Source of the DNA: CAIKBL01 sp043734785
GTDB taxonomy: Bacteria > Pseudomonadota > Gammaproteobacteria > Ga0077536
DNA length: 43,542 nt
Direction: 5' to 3'
Assembly: GCA_043734785.1 (NCBI GenBank)
Contig: JAYTEX010000036.1
Span: 1 to 43,542, forward strand
Shown here: in pieces, positions 7,002 to 15,485 of the stretch
Layout: each line of letters begins with the position of its first letter
How positions within the stretch are numbered: position 1 is the stretch's first letter
The notes under the pieces: model-generated
Told to the model about the DNA's origin: nothing
The model's database searches: none
The model's input: the letters and a program-made list of their open reading frames with translations, nothing else
Program-made: the position numbers and the translations under genes

Positions 7002-8119
7002 TAAAGAACCGCCTTAATCAATGCATTCACCTGCGTCGCTGCCTCCAGCTGCACGAGGTGGCCGATGCCATCGAGTAGATGTACTTGCACATTCGCGGGC
7101 AGACCACTTGCCTGGCTCACCGGAATAATCTTGTCCTGCTTGCCCCAGATCACCTGCACCGGCATGGAGAGCGTCGCGAGCTTGTCACGCAGGTTCACTG
7201 TCTGTTGATTGCCGCTCACAAAGCCTGTGGCGATCGTGTGCAGGGCTTCCGGTACGCCGTCGGTGCGTTTGTACTTGAGAATATCGTCGATCAACTGGCG
7301 CGTGATGAGTGCGGGATCCGCCACCAGTTGCTGCAAAATCGGTTTCATGTCGCGGCGGGATTCGCCGTTGATGAAGCCGCTCAGATAGCCCCCGTTGATC
7401 TCGCTGCCGAGCCCCGCTGGCGCGAGCAGATTCACCGACAGCACCCGCGCGGGTGCTGTCATCGCTAGCTGCAGAGAAACCGCTCCGCCCAGTGAATGCC
7501 CGGCAAGATGGGCGCGCTCGATCCCAATCGCCGCCATGAAACCCATGACGACGCTCGCCAGCGCGGCGACCGCGCCATCCACGATCGCTTTCGTGGATTG
7601 TCCATGTCCGGGCAGGTCCAGCGCATAAACCTGCGCATGCGCGGCCAGCGGTTCCTGCGTGAACAGCCAGTTGCCGAGATCGCCGCCAAAGCCGTGAATC
7701 AAAATGACGGCCGGTCCACTATCGCCGACCTTGGTATATCGCAGGCGGGCGTTACCCACTTCGGCCCACAGGTAGCTTGGTCCCACGTCGCCTTCCGCCG
7801 GTGGTGGCGGCACATAGTTGGCCTGGAATTCTGCGACGTAGGCGTCGATATCAGCATCGCTCACCGTCGCCGGCGCCAGCACGCCGAGCAACGCGCCGAC
7901 CGGCAGCACGTCGTCGGTCTGCGCCACCTGACGCCGCAGAAGCCCGGCCTCCAGCGCTTCGAAGGTATTGGCGATTTTCTCGGTCTCAATATCGAGCAGT
8001 TGATCGCCCACTTCTACCGTAGTGCCAACGGGCACCACCCAGTCAACCACTTTTCCTTCCTGCATCGACAAGCCCCATTTGGGCATGGTGATCGGCGTAA
8101 TCGCAGGATTACCCATCAT
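7001..8119 (-). CDS. acoC: Acetoin dehydrogenase-type E2: lipoyl domain fused to alpha/beta hydrolase
   Basis: A 372-residue protein with an N-terminal lipoyl domain (about 8-82; lipoylated lysine K48 in DIETEKIAN) and, after a Pro-rich linker, an alpha/beta-hydrolase domain (about 110-372). The triad is S209 in GHSLGG, D329 in WGKQDK and H354 in GIGHL. This fusion is the hallmark of AcoC, the E2 of the acetoin dehydrogenase complex, which cleaves acetoin to acetyl-CoA and acetaldehyde. Classical pyruvate dehydrogenase E2 proteins have a different catalytic domain. ATG at 8119 overlaps the E1beta stop as ATGA; a second ATG three bases on is equally possible. Third in a four-gene operon. No lipoamide dehydrogenase gene is nearby, so E3 must come from elsewhere. 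Confidence 0.9.
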   Translation of the reverse strand: MMGNPAITPITMPKWGLSMQEGKVVDWVVPVGTTVEVGDQLLDIETEKIANTFEALEAGLLRRQVAQTDDVLPVGALLGVLAPATVSDADIDAYVAEFQANYVPPPPAEGDVGPSYLWAEVGNARLRYTKVGDSGPAVILIHGFGGDLGNWLFTQEPLAAHAQVYALDLPGHGQSTKAIVDGAVAALASVVMGFMAAIGIERAHLAGHSLGGAVSLQLAMTAPARVLSVNLLAPAGLGSEINGGYLSGFINGESRRDMKPILQQLVADPALITRQLIDDILKYKRTDGVPEALHTIATGFVSGNQQTVNLRDKLATLSMPVQVIWGKQDKIIPVSQASGLPANVQVHLLDGIGHLVQLEAATQVNALIKAVL

Positions 8120-9126
8120 GCGTACTCCACACATTTGCGCACGGCGGCTTCAATCTTCGCCGGGCTGGGGATATAAAGATCTTCCAGTACGCCGGAGAAA
8201 GGGACGGGTGTGTGTGGCGGGGTGACCATCTGAATGGGCGCGTTGAGCAAATTAAAACCCTTCTGCGCGACCATCGCCGAGATATCGGCCGCCATGCCAC
8301 AGCGCGGCGAAGCTTCATCCACAATGATTAATCGCCCGGTGGTTTCCAGGCTTTCCAGAATGGTGTCTTCATCGAATGGGGAAGTCGTGCGCGGATCGAT
8401 GATCTCGCAACTGATGCCCTCTTTGGCGAGCGCATCGGCGGCTTTCTGCGCATACGACACCATGCGCGCGAGCGCCACGATCGTCACGTCTTTACCCTCG
8501 CGCACCACTCTGGCCTCACCGAACGGAATGGTATATGACTCCTCTGGCACTTCGCCTTCCATCGCGTAGAGCGCCTTGTGCTCGCAGAAAATCACGGGGT
8601 CGTCGTCGCGAATTGCCTGAATCAAAAGACCCTTGGCATCGTAGGGGTTAGAAGGGATCACCACTTTTAGCCCCGGAATGTGCGTAAAAATGGGGTACAG
8701 ACACTGCGAGTGCTGGGCTGCGGCACGGAAGCCGGCGCCGATCATGGTCCGAATCACCACCGGCGTTCTAGCCTTGCCACCGAACATGTAGCGAAACTTG
8801 GCGGCTTGATTGTAGATCTGGTCGAAACACACGCCGAGAAAATCGATGAACATGAGCTCGCATACCGGCCGCATGCCACAGGTCGCAGCGCCGATCGCGG
8901 CGCCGACGAACGCTGATTCGGAAATAGGCGTATCCATGATGCGGTTGCCGTACTTGCCATACAGTCCTTTAGTGACGCCGAGCACGCCACCCCAGGCATC
9001 CATTTCGCCATCTGCGCCCGTCCCCCCGACCACGTCTTCACCCATGATGATGACTGTCGGGTCGCGGGCCATTTCCTGATCGAGCGCCTCGTTGACAGCC
9101 TGTTGGAATGAAATTTTTCGAGCCAT
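8116..9126 (-). CDS. acoB: Acetoin/2-oxoacid dehydrogenase E1 beta subunit
   Basis: A 336-residue transketolase-like pyrimidine-binding and C-terminal domain protein, the beta half of the heterotetrameric thiamine-diphosphate E1. Recognisable segments are ISFQQAVNEALDQEMARDPTVIIMGEDV near the N-terminus, PISESAFVGAAIGAATCGMRPVCELMFIDF (with the ThDP-activating Glu region), GARVVREGKDVTIVALARMV and CEIIDPRTTSPFDEDTI. It is coded between E1alpha and the lipoyl-hydrolase E2, the standard aco order. The ribosome site (GAGG) nine bases before the ATG lies at the edge of a run of three imperfect repeats (9135-9208). The aco assignment rests on the E2 type; alone it could equally be PdhB or BkdB. 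Confidence 0.9.
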   Translation of the reverse strand: MARKISFQQAVNEALDQEMARDPTVIIMGEDVVGGTGADGEMDAWGGVLGVTKGLYGKYGNRIMDTPISESAFVGAAIGAATCGMRPVCELMFIDFLGVCFDQIYNQAAKFRYMFGGKARTPVVIRTMIGAGFRAAAQHSQCLYPIFTHIPGLKVVIPSNPYDAKGLLIQAIRDDDPVIFCEHKALYAMEGEVPEESYTIPFGEARVVREGKDVTIVALARMVSYAQKAADALAKEGISCEIIDPRTTSPFDEDTILESLETTGRLIIVDEASPRCGMAADISAMVAQKGFNLLNAPIQMVTPPHTPVPFSGVLEDLYIPSPAKIEAAVRKCVEYA

Positions 9127-9134
9127 GACTTAAA

Positions 9135-9208
9135 TCCTCACTGCTTGCCGATATTTACCATCACTGCTTGCCGTTAATATTTTCCATTAGTATTTGCCGC
9201 TAGTATTT
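9135..9208 (-). repeat. Three imperfect direct repeats between E1alpha and E1beta
   Basis: Three adjacent units of about 23-26 bp (9135-9157, 9158-9183, 9184-9208) share a TTGCCG core (plus strand) followed by an AT-rich part. Units at 9135 and 9158 share CACTGCTTGCCG exactly. The outermost unit covers the last codons and stop of E1alpha; the innermost supplies the ribosome-binding region of E1beta. This looks like local tandem duplication of the gene end. Confidence 0.7.
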
Positions 9209-10174
9209 GATGTAGACATCGGTCAGCAGATCCTCCGGCTCCGGATTCGGCGCCGCCACTGCCGCCGCGACCGCTTCATCGATCAAGCGTGCGACCTCGT
9301 CGTCGATCGCGGCGAGCTCCGTCGCCGAGATGCTGTGCTCGCGCGTGACGGTTTCCTTGAAACGCCTGATGCAATCTTTAGTGGCGCGAATGGTCTTGAC
9401 CTCATCGGGCGCGCGATAGCTCTGGTTATCACCTTCGAAATGGCCGAAGAAGCGATCAAGTTTCACTTCCACCAGCGACGGTCCGTCGCCGCGGCGGGCC
9501 CGCTCGACAGCGACGCGTACCGCTTCATACACTGCAAAAAAATCGTGTCCATCGACCGTCACGCCGGGCATGCCAAAGCCCGCCGCGCGGATCGAGATAT
9601 CGCCGCAGGCCACCGAGAACTTAGCCCCGGTCGCCTCGGCATAACCATTATTTTCGGCGATGAAGATCGCCGGTACTTTCCAGGCCGCCGCGAGATTCAG
9701 GCTCTCGAAGGTGGTGCCCTGATTGGACGCGCCATCGCCGAAGAACGCGACCGCGACCCCGCCGTTGCCTTTCATTTTGGCCGCCAGTGCCGCGCCACAC
9801 ACAAGTGGCGGCCCGCCGCCAACAATGCCGTTGGCACCGAGCATGCCGGTGTCGAGATCAGCAATGTGCATTGAACCGCCCTTGCCGTGGCAGGTCCCTG
9901 TGCGCTTGCCAAAAATTTCCGCCATCATGCCTTTCACTTCGACCCCTTTGGCGATGCAATGGCCATGGCCACGGTGCGTGCTGGCAATCTTGTCGTCGTC
10001 GGTAAGGTTCATGCATACCCCCGCCGCAGAGGCTTCTTCACCGGCGTATAGATGGACGAAACCGGGGATGCCGCCCTTGGCGAATTCCACATGCACCCGT
10101 TCCTCGAATTCGCGGATGGTTTTCATCCGGCGATACGCTTCGAGTAAGTCTTCTCTTGAGAGCGCTAGTCCCAT
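9200..10174 (-). CDS. acoA: Acetoin/2-oxoacid dehydrogenase E1 alpha subunit
   Basis: A 324-residue thiamine-diphosphate-dependent E1alpha. The ThDP/Mg motif runs from GDG (146-148) to ENN (174-176): GDGASNQGTTFESLNLAAAW and on. Other marks are MKTIREFEERVHVEFAKGGIPGFVHLYAGEEA at the N-terminus, STHRGHGHCIAKG (60s-70s), TGTCHGKGGSMHI (92-104), and the YR segment of the phosphorylation-loop region. Together with E1beta and the lipoyl-hydrolase E2 it should decarboxylate acetoin or a related alpha-ketol. The start is supported by AGGAGGAGAGG directly before the ATG. First gene of a minus-strand operon, divergent from the HSL-family esterase. No AcoR-like activator is seen in the window. Confidence 0.92.
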   Translation of the reverse strand: MGLALSREDLLEAYRRMKTIREFEERVHVEFAKGGIPGFVHLYAGEEASAAGVCMNLTDDDKIASTHRGHGHCIAKGVEVKGMMAEIFGKRTGTCHGKGGSMHIADLDTGMLGANGIVGGGPPLVCGAALAAKMKGNGGVAVAFFGDGASNQGTTFESLNLAAAWKVPAIFIAENNGYAEATGAKFSVACGDISIRAAGFGMPGVTVDGHDFFAVYEAVRVAVERARRGDGPSLVEVKLDRFFGHFEGDNQSYRAPDEVKTIRATKDCIRRFKETVTREHSISATELAAIDDEVARLIDEAVAAAVAAPNPEPEDLLTDVYIKY

Positions 10175-10466
10175 GTCCTCTCCTCCTCTGAATCTTGTTC
10201 TTTAAATCATCAGATGCTCGTCAACGCGCCGCAATAGCCGCGCATCGCGATGGTAGCCAGTCTCCGATTGCGGAGCCCGCAGCGGGCCGCGTAACGATGG
10301 CCACCAAGCGTACCACTTTACTCATCCGATTCCGTCACGCAGACCTGACTCGAAATCGCTTTGTTGCGCTCGCACACGGGCGGCGTTGCGTGGCACCGTT
10401 GCGCCGGGACACACACTTTAGTAGGGTCCAGGTAGTGCCCTATCCATCACTCACAAGGAGAACTCG
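10175..10466. other. Divergent intergenic region, aco operon / esterase
   Basis: About 290 bp without a gene. It must contain the promoters for the aco-type operon (minus) and the esterase (plus). I searched for a sigma-54 -24/-12 element, usual at AcoR-controlled promoters. Only TGGCAC at about 10390 with wrongly spaced TTGC was found, so no such promoter is claimed. A good ribosome site (AAGGAG) precedes the esterase ATG. Confidence 0.5.
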
Positions 10467-11399
10467 ATGCCCTTATCCGCTGAATCCATGGCCGTCGTCC
10501 AAGCGCTGGTCGCGCAGAACATGCCCCCACTCGATGGGCTACCAGTGATCGAAGGTCGCGCGCTGTTCAACAACGCGTTCAAAACCAAACCTGAAGATCA
10601 GGAGCCGGTGGCGCGTGTTGAAGAGAAAGTGATTCCGGTGGCGGGCGGCACCATTGCAGCACGTCTGTATGCCCCCGCAAGCACGCAGGCGCTACCGGTG
10701 CTGGTGCATTTTCACGGCGGTGGCTGGGTCATTATGAATCTCGATACCCACGATGGAAGCTGCCGCACGTTGTGCAATAAGGCGGGGATCGCGATCGTCA
10801 GTGTGGAGTACCGCAAGGCACCGGAATTCAAGGCGCCGATACCGGCCGAAGATTGCTATGCCGCGCTGGAGTGGGTGCTCGCGCAGGCGGCGACGCTCGG
10901 GATCGATGCGAATCGGATGGGTGTGATCGGCGATAGCGCAGGTGGCAATCTGGCTGCGGTCGTCGCACAGCTGGCGCGCGATCGCAAAGGTCCACGGCTG
11001 AAATGCCAGGTCCTGACCTACCCTGCCGTTGATGCCACGATGAGTTCGCCCTCCATCAAGGAGAACGCCACCGCGCCCATGCTCGGTGAGCGCGAAATGA
11101 AATGGTTTTGGGGACATTACGTTGAGGGATCCAAGTTGACTGCGAAGGATCCCGGCGTATCGCCACTGTTCGCGGCGAGTCTCGCCGATCTCCCACCGAC
11201 TTTCGTCGCCACCGCAGAATTCGATCCACTGCGTGACGAAGGGGAAGATTACGCCCGAAAACTCCAGGCGGCCGGAGTCACCGTGGAGATGAAACGCTAC
11301 AACAGCGTGTTCCATGGCTTCGCACTGATGGGCAAATTCATTCCGGAAGGACGTCAGGTCATCGACGATCAGGCGGCGTTTCTCAAAAAATATTTGTAG
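10467..11399 (+). CDS. Alpha/beta hydrolase, hormone-sensitive-lipase family esterase
   Basis: A 310-residue family IV (HSL-type) carboxylesterase. The oxyanion motif HGGGW is at 83-87, the nucleophile S157 in GDSAGGN, the acid D253 in EFDPLRDEGEDYA and the base H283 in FHGF. Length and motif spacing are normal for bacterial family IV esterases such as Est2/LipN types, which hydrolyse short-chain esters. No signal peptide, so cytoplasmic. AAGGAG stands eight bases before the ATG. A strong hairpin (11423-11450) follows the stop, and an amidase gene on the same strand begins 110 bp on. Substrate unknown. Confidence 0.92.
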   Translation: MPLSAESMAVVQALVAQNMPPLDGLPVIEGRALFNNAFKTKPEDQEPVARVEEKVIPVAGGTIAARLYAPASTQALPVLVHFHGGGWVIMNLDTHDGSCRTLCNKAGIAIVSVEYRKAPEFKAPIPAEDCYAALEWVLAQAATLGIDANRMGVIGDSAGGNLAAVVAQLARDRKGPRLKCQVLTYPAVDATMSSPSIKENATAPMLGEREMKWFWGHYVEGSKLTAKDPGVSPLFAASLADLPPTFVATAEFDPLRDEGEDYARKLQAAGVTVEMKRYNSVFHGFALMGKFIPEGRQVIDDQAAFLKKYL

Positions 11400-11422
11400 A
11401 GCGTGCCATTACACTTAAAGCT

Positions 11423-11450
11423 GGAGCGCTCCGGTTGTGCGGAGTGCTCC
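11423..11450. other. Strong hairpin after the esterase gene
   Basis: Arms GGAGCGCTCCG (11423-11433) and CGGAGTGCTCC (11440-11450) pair with one G-T mismatch around a six-base loop. The downstream flank is A-rich (CTAAAAAAACC) rather than T-rich on the plus strand. It is therefore not a textbook intrinsic terminator for the esterase, but may stabilise its mRNA end or support pausing. Confidence 0.5.
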
Positions 11451-11509
11451 CTAAAAAAACCAATCGAGCGGTTGTTACCTGCGACCGCAAGCGCTAACGA
11501 GTAACAGAC

Positions 11510-12916
11510 ATGACAACGATGACGGATTTGCTGACCACCACCATCGCCCACGTCGCGCCCCTGCTCGAACGTCGCGAAATCTCGCCCGTCGAACTTGTCG
11601 AGGCTCAACTGCGCCGCATTGAGCAGTTGGATGACAAGTTGCAAAGCTTTCTGCTGGTGACCGCCGATTTGGCGCGTGACCAAGCGCGGGCCGCCGAGCA
11701 AGAGATAGCCGCAGGCAAATACCGCGGCCCGCTCCATGGGATTCCTATCGGGATCAAAGATCTGGTCGCGATGAAAGGCCTTCCACGAACCTGCGCATCA
11801 CCCATGCTGCGCGAGCATCGCCCTGATCACGATGCCACTATCATCGAAAAACTGACCATTGCAGGTGCGGTCTGCATGGGCAAGCTCAACTTGACCGAGT
11901 TTGCGCTCTACGGCTATCACCCAGACATGCCGCTGCCGCACAACCCGTGGAATCTCGGCTATTCGGCCGGCGTTTCTTCGAGCGGCTCAGGCGCGGCCAC
12001 TGCCGCGTCCTTGTGCTTCGGATCGATTGGCACGGATACCGGAGGGTCGATTCGCTTCCCGTCCTCGATGTGCGGCATCGTTGGTCTCAAACCCACCTTC
12101 GGCAAGGTTTCCCGCTATGGCGTGTTTCCGCTCGCCGATACCCTCGATCACATCGGGCCGATGACGCGTAGCGTCGCGGATACCGCGATCATGCTGCAGA
12201 TTCTGGAAGGGCGCGACGAAAAAGATCCGACTACGCGTAACGATCCTAAGGTGGATTATCTGGCCGAGATAGCGCGTGGCGCACAGGGCTTGCGGATCGG
12301 CATCGACCGCGCCTATTGCACGGCCGATACCGATCCCGCACAAGCGGACGCCACGTTTCGCGCGTGCTACCTGCTAAAAAACCAGGGCATGGAAATTTTT
12401 GATATCGATCTGACCGGGATCCTCGCTGGTCTCGATTATTGGTACACGATCTGTGGGGTAGATGCGTTGTTGCGTCATCGAGAATTCTATCCGGCCCGCG
12501 CTATGGAGTACGGACCGGCATTTCGCGCAATGCTTGATTACGGTGCGGCGGCGAGCGCGGAAGACTACGCGCGCGGACAACGGTTGCGTCAAGCAACGAT
12601 CGCCTTGTTCGACAATGCCTTGTCTGAGGTCGATTGTATTCTCTGTCCGGCAACGGCAACCCCGGCGATGCCGCAGGCGCAGTTTGGTCCGCAGACCGTG
12701 ATCTCACCGGAAGCCATGCCGGCTTTGGTCCGCTATACGGGCCCGACAAATTTGAGTGGTCATCCGTCGATAACCCTCCCCAACGGCTTCAGCGCGGAGG
12801 GCCTGCCGCTCGCGATGCAGCTGATCGGACGGCGGGGTGATGAAGCGACGATCATGCGTGCGGCGGCGGCCTATGAGCGTGCGACCGAATGGCATAAGCG
12901 TCGACCAGTGCTGTGA
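11510..12916 (+). CDS. Amidase signature family hydrolase
   Basis: A 468-residue amidase of the Ser-cisSer-Lys family (GatA/AmiE2-type fold), which hydrolyses carboxamides to acid and ammonia. K83 in GIPIGIKDL, S158 in GVSSSGSGAAT and nucleophile S180 in GTDTGGSIRFPSS form the catalytic triad. KPTFGKVSRYGVFPLADTLDHIGPMTRSV is the conserved post-triad segment. A GatA role (glutamyl-tRNA amidotransferase) is unlikely because gatC and gatB are not adjacent. One first-loop position reads AGVSSSG where most family members have GGSSSG. The likely role is a catabolic or detoxifying amidase; substrate unknown. Stands alone on the plus strand between the esterase and rhlE. Confidence 0.9.
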   Translation: MTTMTDLLTTTIAHVAPLLERREISPVELVEAQLRRIEQLDDKLQSFLLVTADLARDQARAAEQEIAAGKYRGPLHGIPIGIKDLVAMKGLPRTCASPMLREHRPDHDATIIEKLTIAGAVCMGKLNLTEFALYGYHPDMPLPHNPWNLGYSAGVSSSGSGAATAASLCFGSIGTDTGGSIRFPSSMCGIVGLKPTFGKVSRYGVFPLADTLDHIGPMTRSVADTAIMLQILEGRDEKDPTTRNDPKVDYLAEIARGAQGLRIGIDRAYCTADTDPAQADATFRACYLLKNQGMEIFDIDLTGILAGLDYWYTICGVDALLRHREFYPARAMEYGPAFRAMLDYGAAASAEDYARGQRLRQATIALFDNALSEVDCILCPATATPAMPQAQFGPQTVISPEAMPALVRYTGPTNLSGHPSITLPNGFSAEGLPLAMQLIGRRGDEATIMRAAAAYERATEWHKRRPVL

Positions 12917-13108
12917 CATTCGAGCTGTCCCGCATAACCCATGATCAAACCAAGCGACAGTTACGAGACCATCTGTTACATTGCCGCCGCGTTTAACTGA
13001 TCAGTCCTCCGTTCTCCGCCGACCACGGTCGTTCAATTTATCCCATCTGCCTTTGACTGACGCCGCCTCTGCTGGCGACAGGCCGATTCCTAAGTACTAG
13101 GAGCTTTA

Positions 13109-14410
13109 ATGTCCGCTTTTTCTACACTGGGTCTCCCGGAGATCCTGGTTCGTGCCGCCCATGAGTGCGGTTACGACATCCCTACCCCAATTCAAACTCA
13201 AGCCATTCCGGTGGTCCTCGCTGGCGGTGACGTACTCGCCGCCGCCCAGACCGGGACCGGCAAGACCGCCGCGTTTCTGATGCCAATCCTGGCCCGCTTG
13301 AGCGCCACGCCACGGCCCCCCAACAACCCGATTCGGGTCCTGATCCTAACGCCCACGCGCGAACTCGCGGCGCAGATCGAGGCCTCGTTTCGCGACTACG
13401 CACGCTACACCAAAATCACTGCGTTGGTGGTTTTCGGCGGCGTGAATATCAATCCGCAAATTTCGCAATTACGGCGTGGCGTCGATGTGCTGATAGCGAC
13501 CCCCGGGCGTCTGCTCGACCTCGCCGGCCAACGGGCGTTGAACCTCGGAACCGTCGAGACCTTCGTGCTCGACGAAGCCGATCGCATGCTAGACATGGGC
13601 TTCATCCGAGATATTCGCCGCGTGCTCGCACTCTTGCCCGCGAAGCGCCAGAACCTGTTGTTCTCGGCGACCTTTCCGAACGAGATTACTTCGCTGGCCG
13701 ATCAGTTGCTCAACCGGCCCGTGCGGGTCGAAGTGGCGCGCAGCGGCGCCAGCCCCGTGCTGATCCAGCAACGCGCGTGTGTGATCGACAAAACCCGTAA
13801 ACGTGAGGCGCTGACGCAACTCATCAAGGACGGCGCCTGGTTCCAGGTGCTGGTGTTCGTGCGCACCAAACACGGCGCGAATCGGCTGGCCGAACAATTG
13901 GATAAATCCGGCATCCCCTCACTCGCCATCCACGGTAACAAGAGTCAAAACGCGCGTACCCGCGCGCTGGCAGAATTTAAATCCGGCACCCTGCAGGTGC
14001 TGGTGGCAACCGATATCGCTGCGCGCGGCATCGATATCAGCGAGCTACCCCACGTGGTGAACTTTGAATTGCCGCACGTGCCGGAAGATTATGTGCACCG
14101 CATCGGTCGCACCGGGCGCGCCGGGTCCGAAGGACAAGCGCACGCCCTGGTTTGTTCCGAAGAACTCTCACAACTTGCCGCCATCGAGCGCCTGCTCGGC
14201 AAGCGCATTGAGCGATTCACCATGCCGGGCTTCGACAAGCCGAGCAGTAATCCGAGTGATCACGTTGCCGAGCGTCGACAACACACGCCGCGGGAAGCCT
14301 CCCCGCATGGCTCGCGGCGACCAGGCAGCCAGGGCAATCGCGCCCAGGGGAATCCTCAGCGCGAGCGGTCCGGCGCCGCCCCACGACCGGCGCCTACTCG
14401 CCCTCGGTAA
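13109..14410 (+). CDS. rhlE: DEAD-box ATP-dependent RNA helicase RhlE-like
   Basis: A 433-residue DEAD-box helicase that remodels RNA duplexes in ribosome assembly and RNA decay. Motifs in order: a Q-motif region at the N-terminus (FSTLGLPEILVRAAHECGYDIPTPIQTQAIP), AQTGTGKT (motif I), PTRELAAQ (Ia), GG and TPGRLLDLAGQ (Ib), DEAD (II), SATFP (III), FVRTK (IV), ATDIAARGIDI (V) and HRIGRTGRAG (VI). After about residue 370 comes a basic, low-complexity tail rich in Arg, Pro and Gln, typical of RhlE and thought to bind RNA. RhlE is the best match among paralogues; SrmB/RhlB differ in flanking domains. TAGGAG precedes the ATG. The last 17 bases overlap the convergent exbD gene. Confidence 0.93.
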   Translation: MSAFSTLGLPEILVRAAHECGYDIPTPIQTQAIPVVLAGGDVLAAAQTGTGKTAAFLMPILARLSATPRPPNNPIRVLILTPTRELAAQIEASFRDYARYTKITALVVFGGVNINPQISQLRRGVDVLIATPGRLLDLAGQRALNLGTVETFVLDEADRMLDMGFIRDIRRVLALLPAKRQNLLFSATFPNEITSLADQLLNRPVRVEVARSGASPVLIQQRACVIDKTRKREALTQLIKDGAWFQVLVFVRTKHGANRLAEQLDKSGIPSLAIHGNKSQNARTRALAEFKSGTLQVLVATDIAARGIDISELPHVVNFELPHVPEDYVHRIGRTGRAGSEGQAHALVCSEELSQLAAIERLLGKRIERFTMPGFDKPSSNPSDHVAERRQHTPREASPHGSRRPGSQGNRAQGNPQRERSGAAPRPAPTRPR

Positions 14411-14801
14411 TCACCGCGATTCGCGACACGCCCGCGCGTTCGATACTGGCCATGACCTTGGCGACGATGCCGTAGCGCGCGGCATCGTCTGCCTGTAGGT
14501 AGAGGGTGAGGTCAGGCTTGCCGAGCTTGCGCTGCCTCAACGCACGCTCCAGTTCGGTGGGTGCGATCTCGCGCTTGGCCAAAAAGATTTTGCCGGCTGC
14601 ATCCACACTCACGGTTAACGCGGCGGGCTCATCCGGGCTCGCGGTTGCGGCGGTCTTGGGCAGATTGACGTGGATCGCGTTGGTCAGCAGCGGCGCGGTC
14701 ACGATGAACACCACCAGCAATACCAACATCACGTCGACCAGTGGCGTGACATTGATCTCACTCATCACTTCGTCCTGTTCGCTCTGGGGACTCATGGCCA
14801 T
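14394..14801 (-). CDS. exbD: Biopolymer transport protein ExbD
   Basis: A 135-residue ExbD/TolR-family protein: short cytoplasmic N-terminus, one transmembrane helix with the essential aspartate in INVTPLVDVMLVLLVVFIV, and a periplasmic domain (AALTVSVDAAGKIFLAKREI and on). With ExbB it forms the proton-driven motor that energises TonB for outer-membrane uptake of iron chelates or other ligands. GAGGAG precedes the ATG and the exbB stop is 10 bp upstream. Third gene of tonB-exbB-exbD. Its end overlaps the convergent rhlE by 17 bp. The TolR alternative is less likely because tonB is the neighbour. Confidence 0.93.
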   Translation of the reverse strand: MAMSPQSEQDEVMSEINVTPLVDVMLVLLVVFIVTAPLLTNAIHVNLPKTAATASPDEPAALTVSVDAAGKIFLAKREIAPTELERALRQRKLGKPDLTLYLQADDAARYGIVAKVMASIERAGVSRIAVITEGE

Positions 14802-14811
14802 ACGCTGCTCC

Positions 14812-15471
14812 TCACGCGCCGCGATCGAGGCGAAAACCGTTACGCGCGGCTAAGTTTAGAAAATCAGTCGCGAAATCATCCAGATCTGCCACCACCGTTT
14901 TCATGCGTCGCAGAAAGAAGTTGTAGGCCAGTACTGCCGGCACTGCGACCGCGATGCCAATCGCGGTCGCGATCAAGGCTTCACCGATCGGTCCCGCCAC
15001 GACGTCGAGAGAGGCATTGCCCGCGGTGGTGATACCCTGCAAGGCATTCATGATGCCCCACACGGTGCCGAACAGGCCTACGAACGGCGCAGTGCTGCCG
15101 ATGCTCGCCAGCACTGCGAGGCCGCCCTCGAGCGCACGACGTTCCCTTTGCAGTTGCTGGCGCAGACATCGCTCCAGGAGATCGCGCCGATCACCGGAGT
15201 GCGCGAGATCGTGCGCTGTTTCGCTTTCTGCGAGCACCTCGAAGCCCGCGTGTGAGATACGCGCCGCCGGACCACGATGAATGGCCAGACTCTTCGCACC
15301 GAGCAGATGTGGTGCCGCCCAGAACGCGCGCATATAGCGTCGATTGCGCCAGCTTGCACGGAAATGTTGGAGAATTTTAAACCCCACCACCGTCCAGGTC
15401 GCGATGGAAAAGCCGATCAGAACATACAGCGTGACGTTGACGATTCCGCCGCTCGAGAGGTGTGACAACAC
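14812..15471 (-). CDS. exbB: Biopolymer transport protein ExbB (MotA/TolQ/ExbB family)
   Basis: A 219-residue inner-membrane protein with three predicted helices. The first is NVTLYVLIGFSIATWTVVGFKIL. After a long cytoplasmic loop come LAVLASIGSTAPFVGLFGTVWGIMNALQGI and GEALIATAIGIAVAVPAVLAYNFFLRR, which carry the conserved TolQ/ExbB motor-pore residues. I choose the GTG at 15471 because GGAG lies nine bases before it and it falls 14 bp after the tonB stop. The longer frame to 15570 would overlap tonB and adds no family sequence. Lies between tonB and exbD, as expected of one operon. Confidence 0.9.
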   Translation of the reverse strand: MLSHLSSGGIVNVTLYVLIGFSIATWTVVGFKILQHFRASWRNRRYMRAFWAAPHLLGAKSLAIHRGPAARISHAGFEVLAESETAHDLAHSGDRRDLLERCLRQQLQRERRALEGGLAVLASIGSTAPFVGLFGTVWGIMNALQGITTAGNASLDVVAGPIGEALIATAIGIAVAVPAVLAYNFFLRRMKTVVADLDDFATDFLNLAARNGFRLDRGA

Positions 15472-15485
15472 GGTGATCGACTCCG

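Noticed and set aside
10380..10410. Sigma-54 promoter for the aco-type operon
   Set aside because: TGGCAC is present, but TTGC stands at the wrong distance and on the plus strand, away from the operon.
11423..11462. Intrinsic terminator after the esterase
   Set aside because: The stem is strong but the flank is an A tract, not a T tract, for the plus-strand transcript; kept only as a hairpin.
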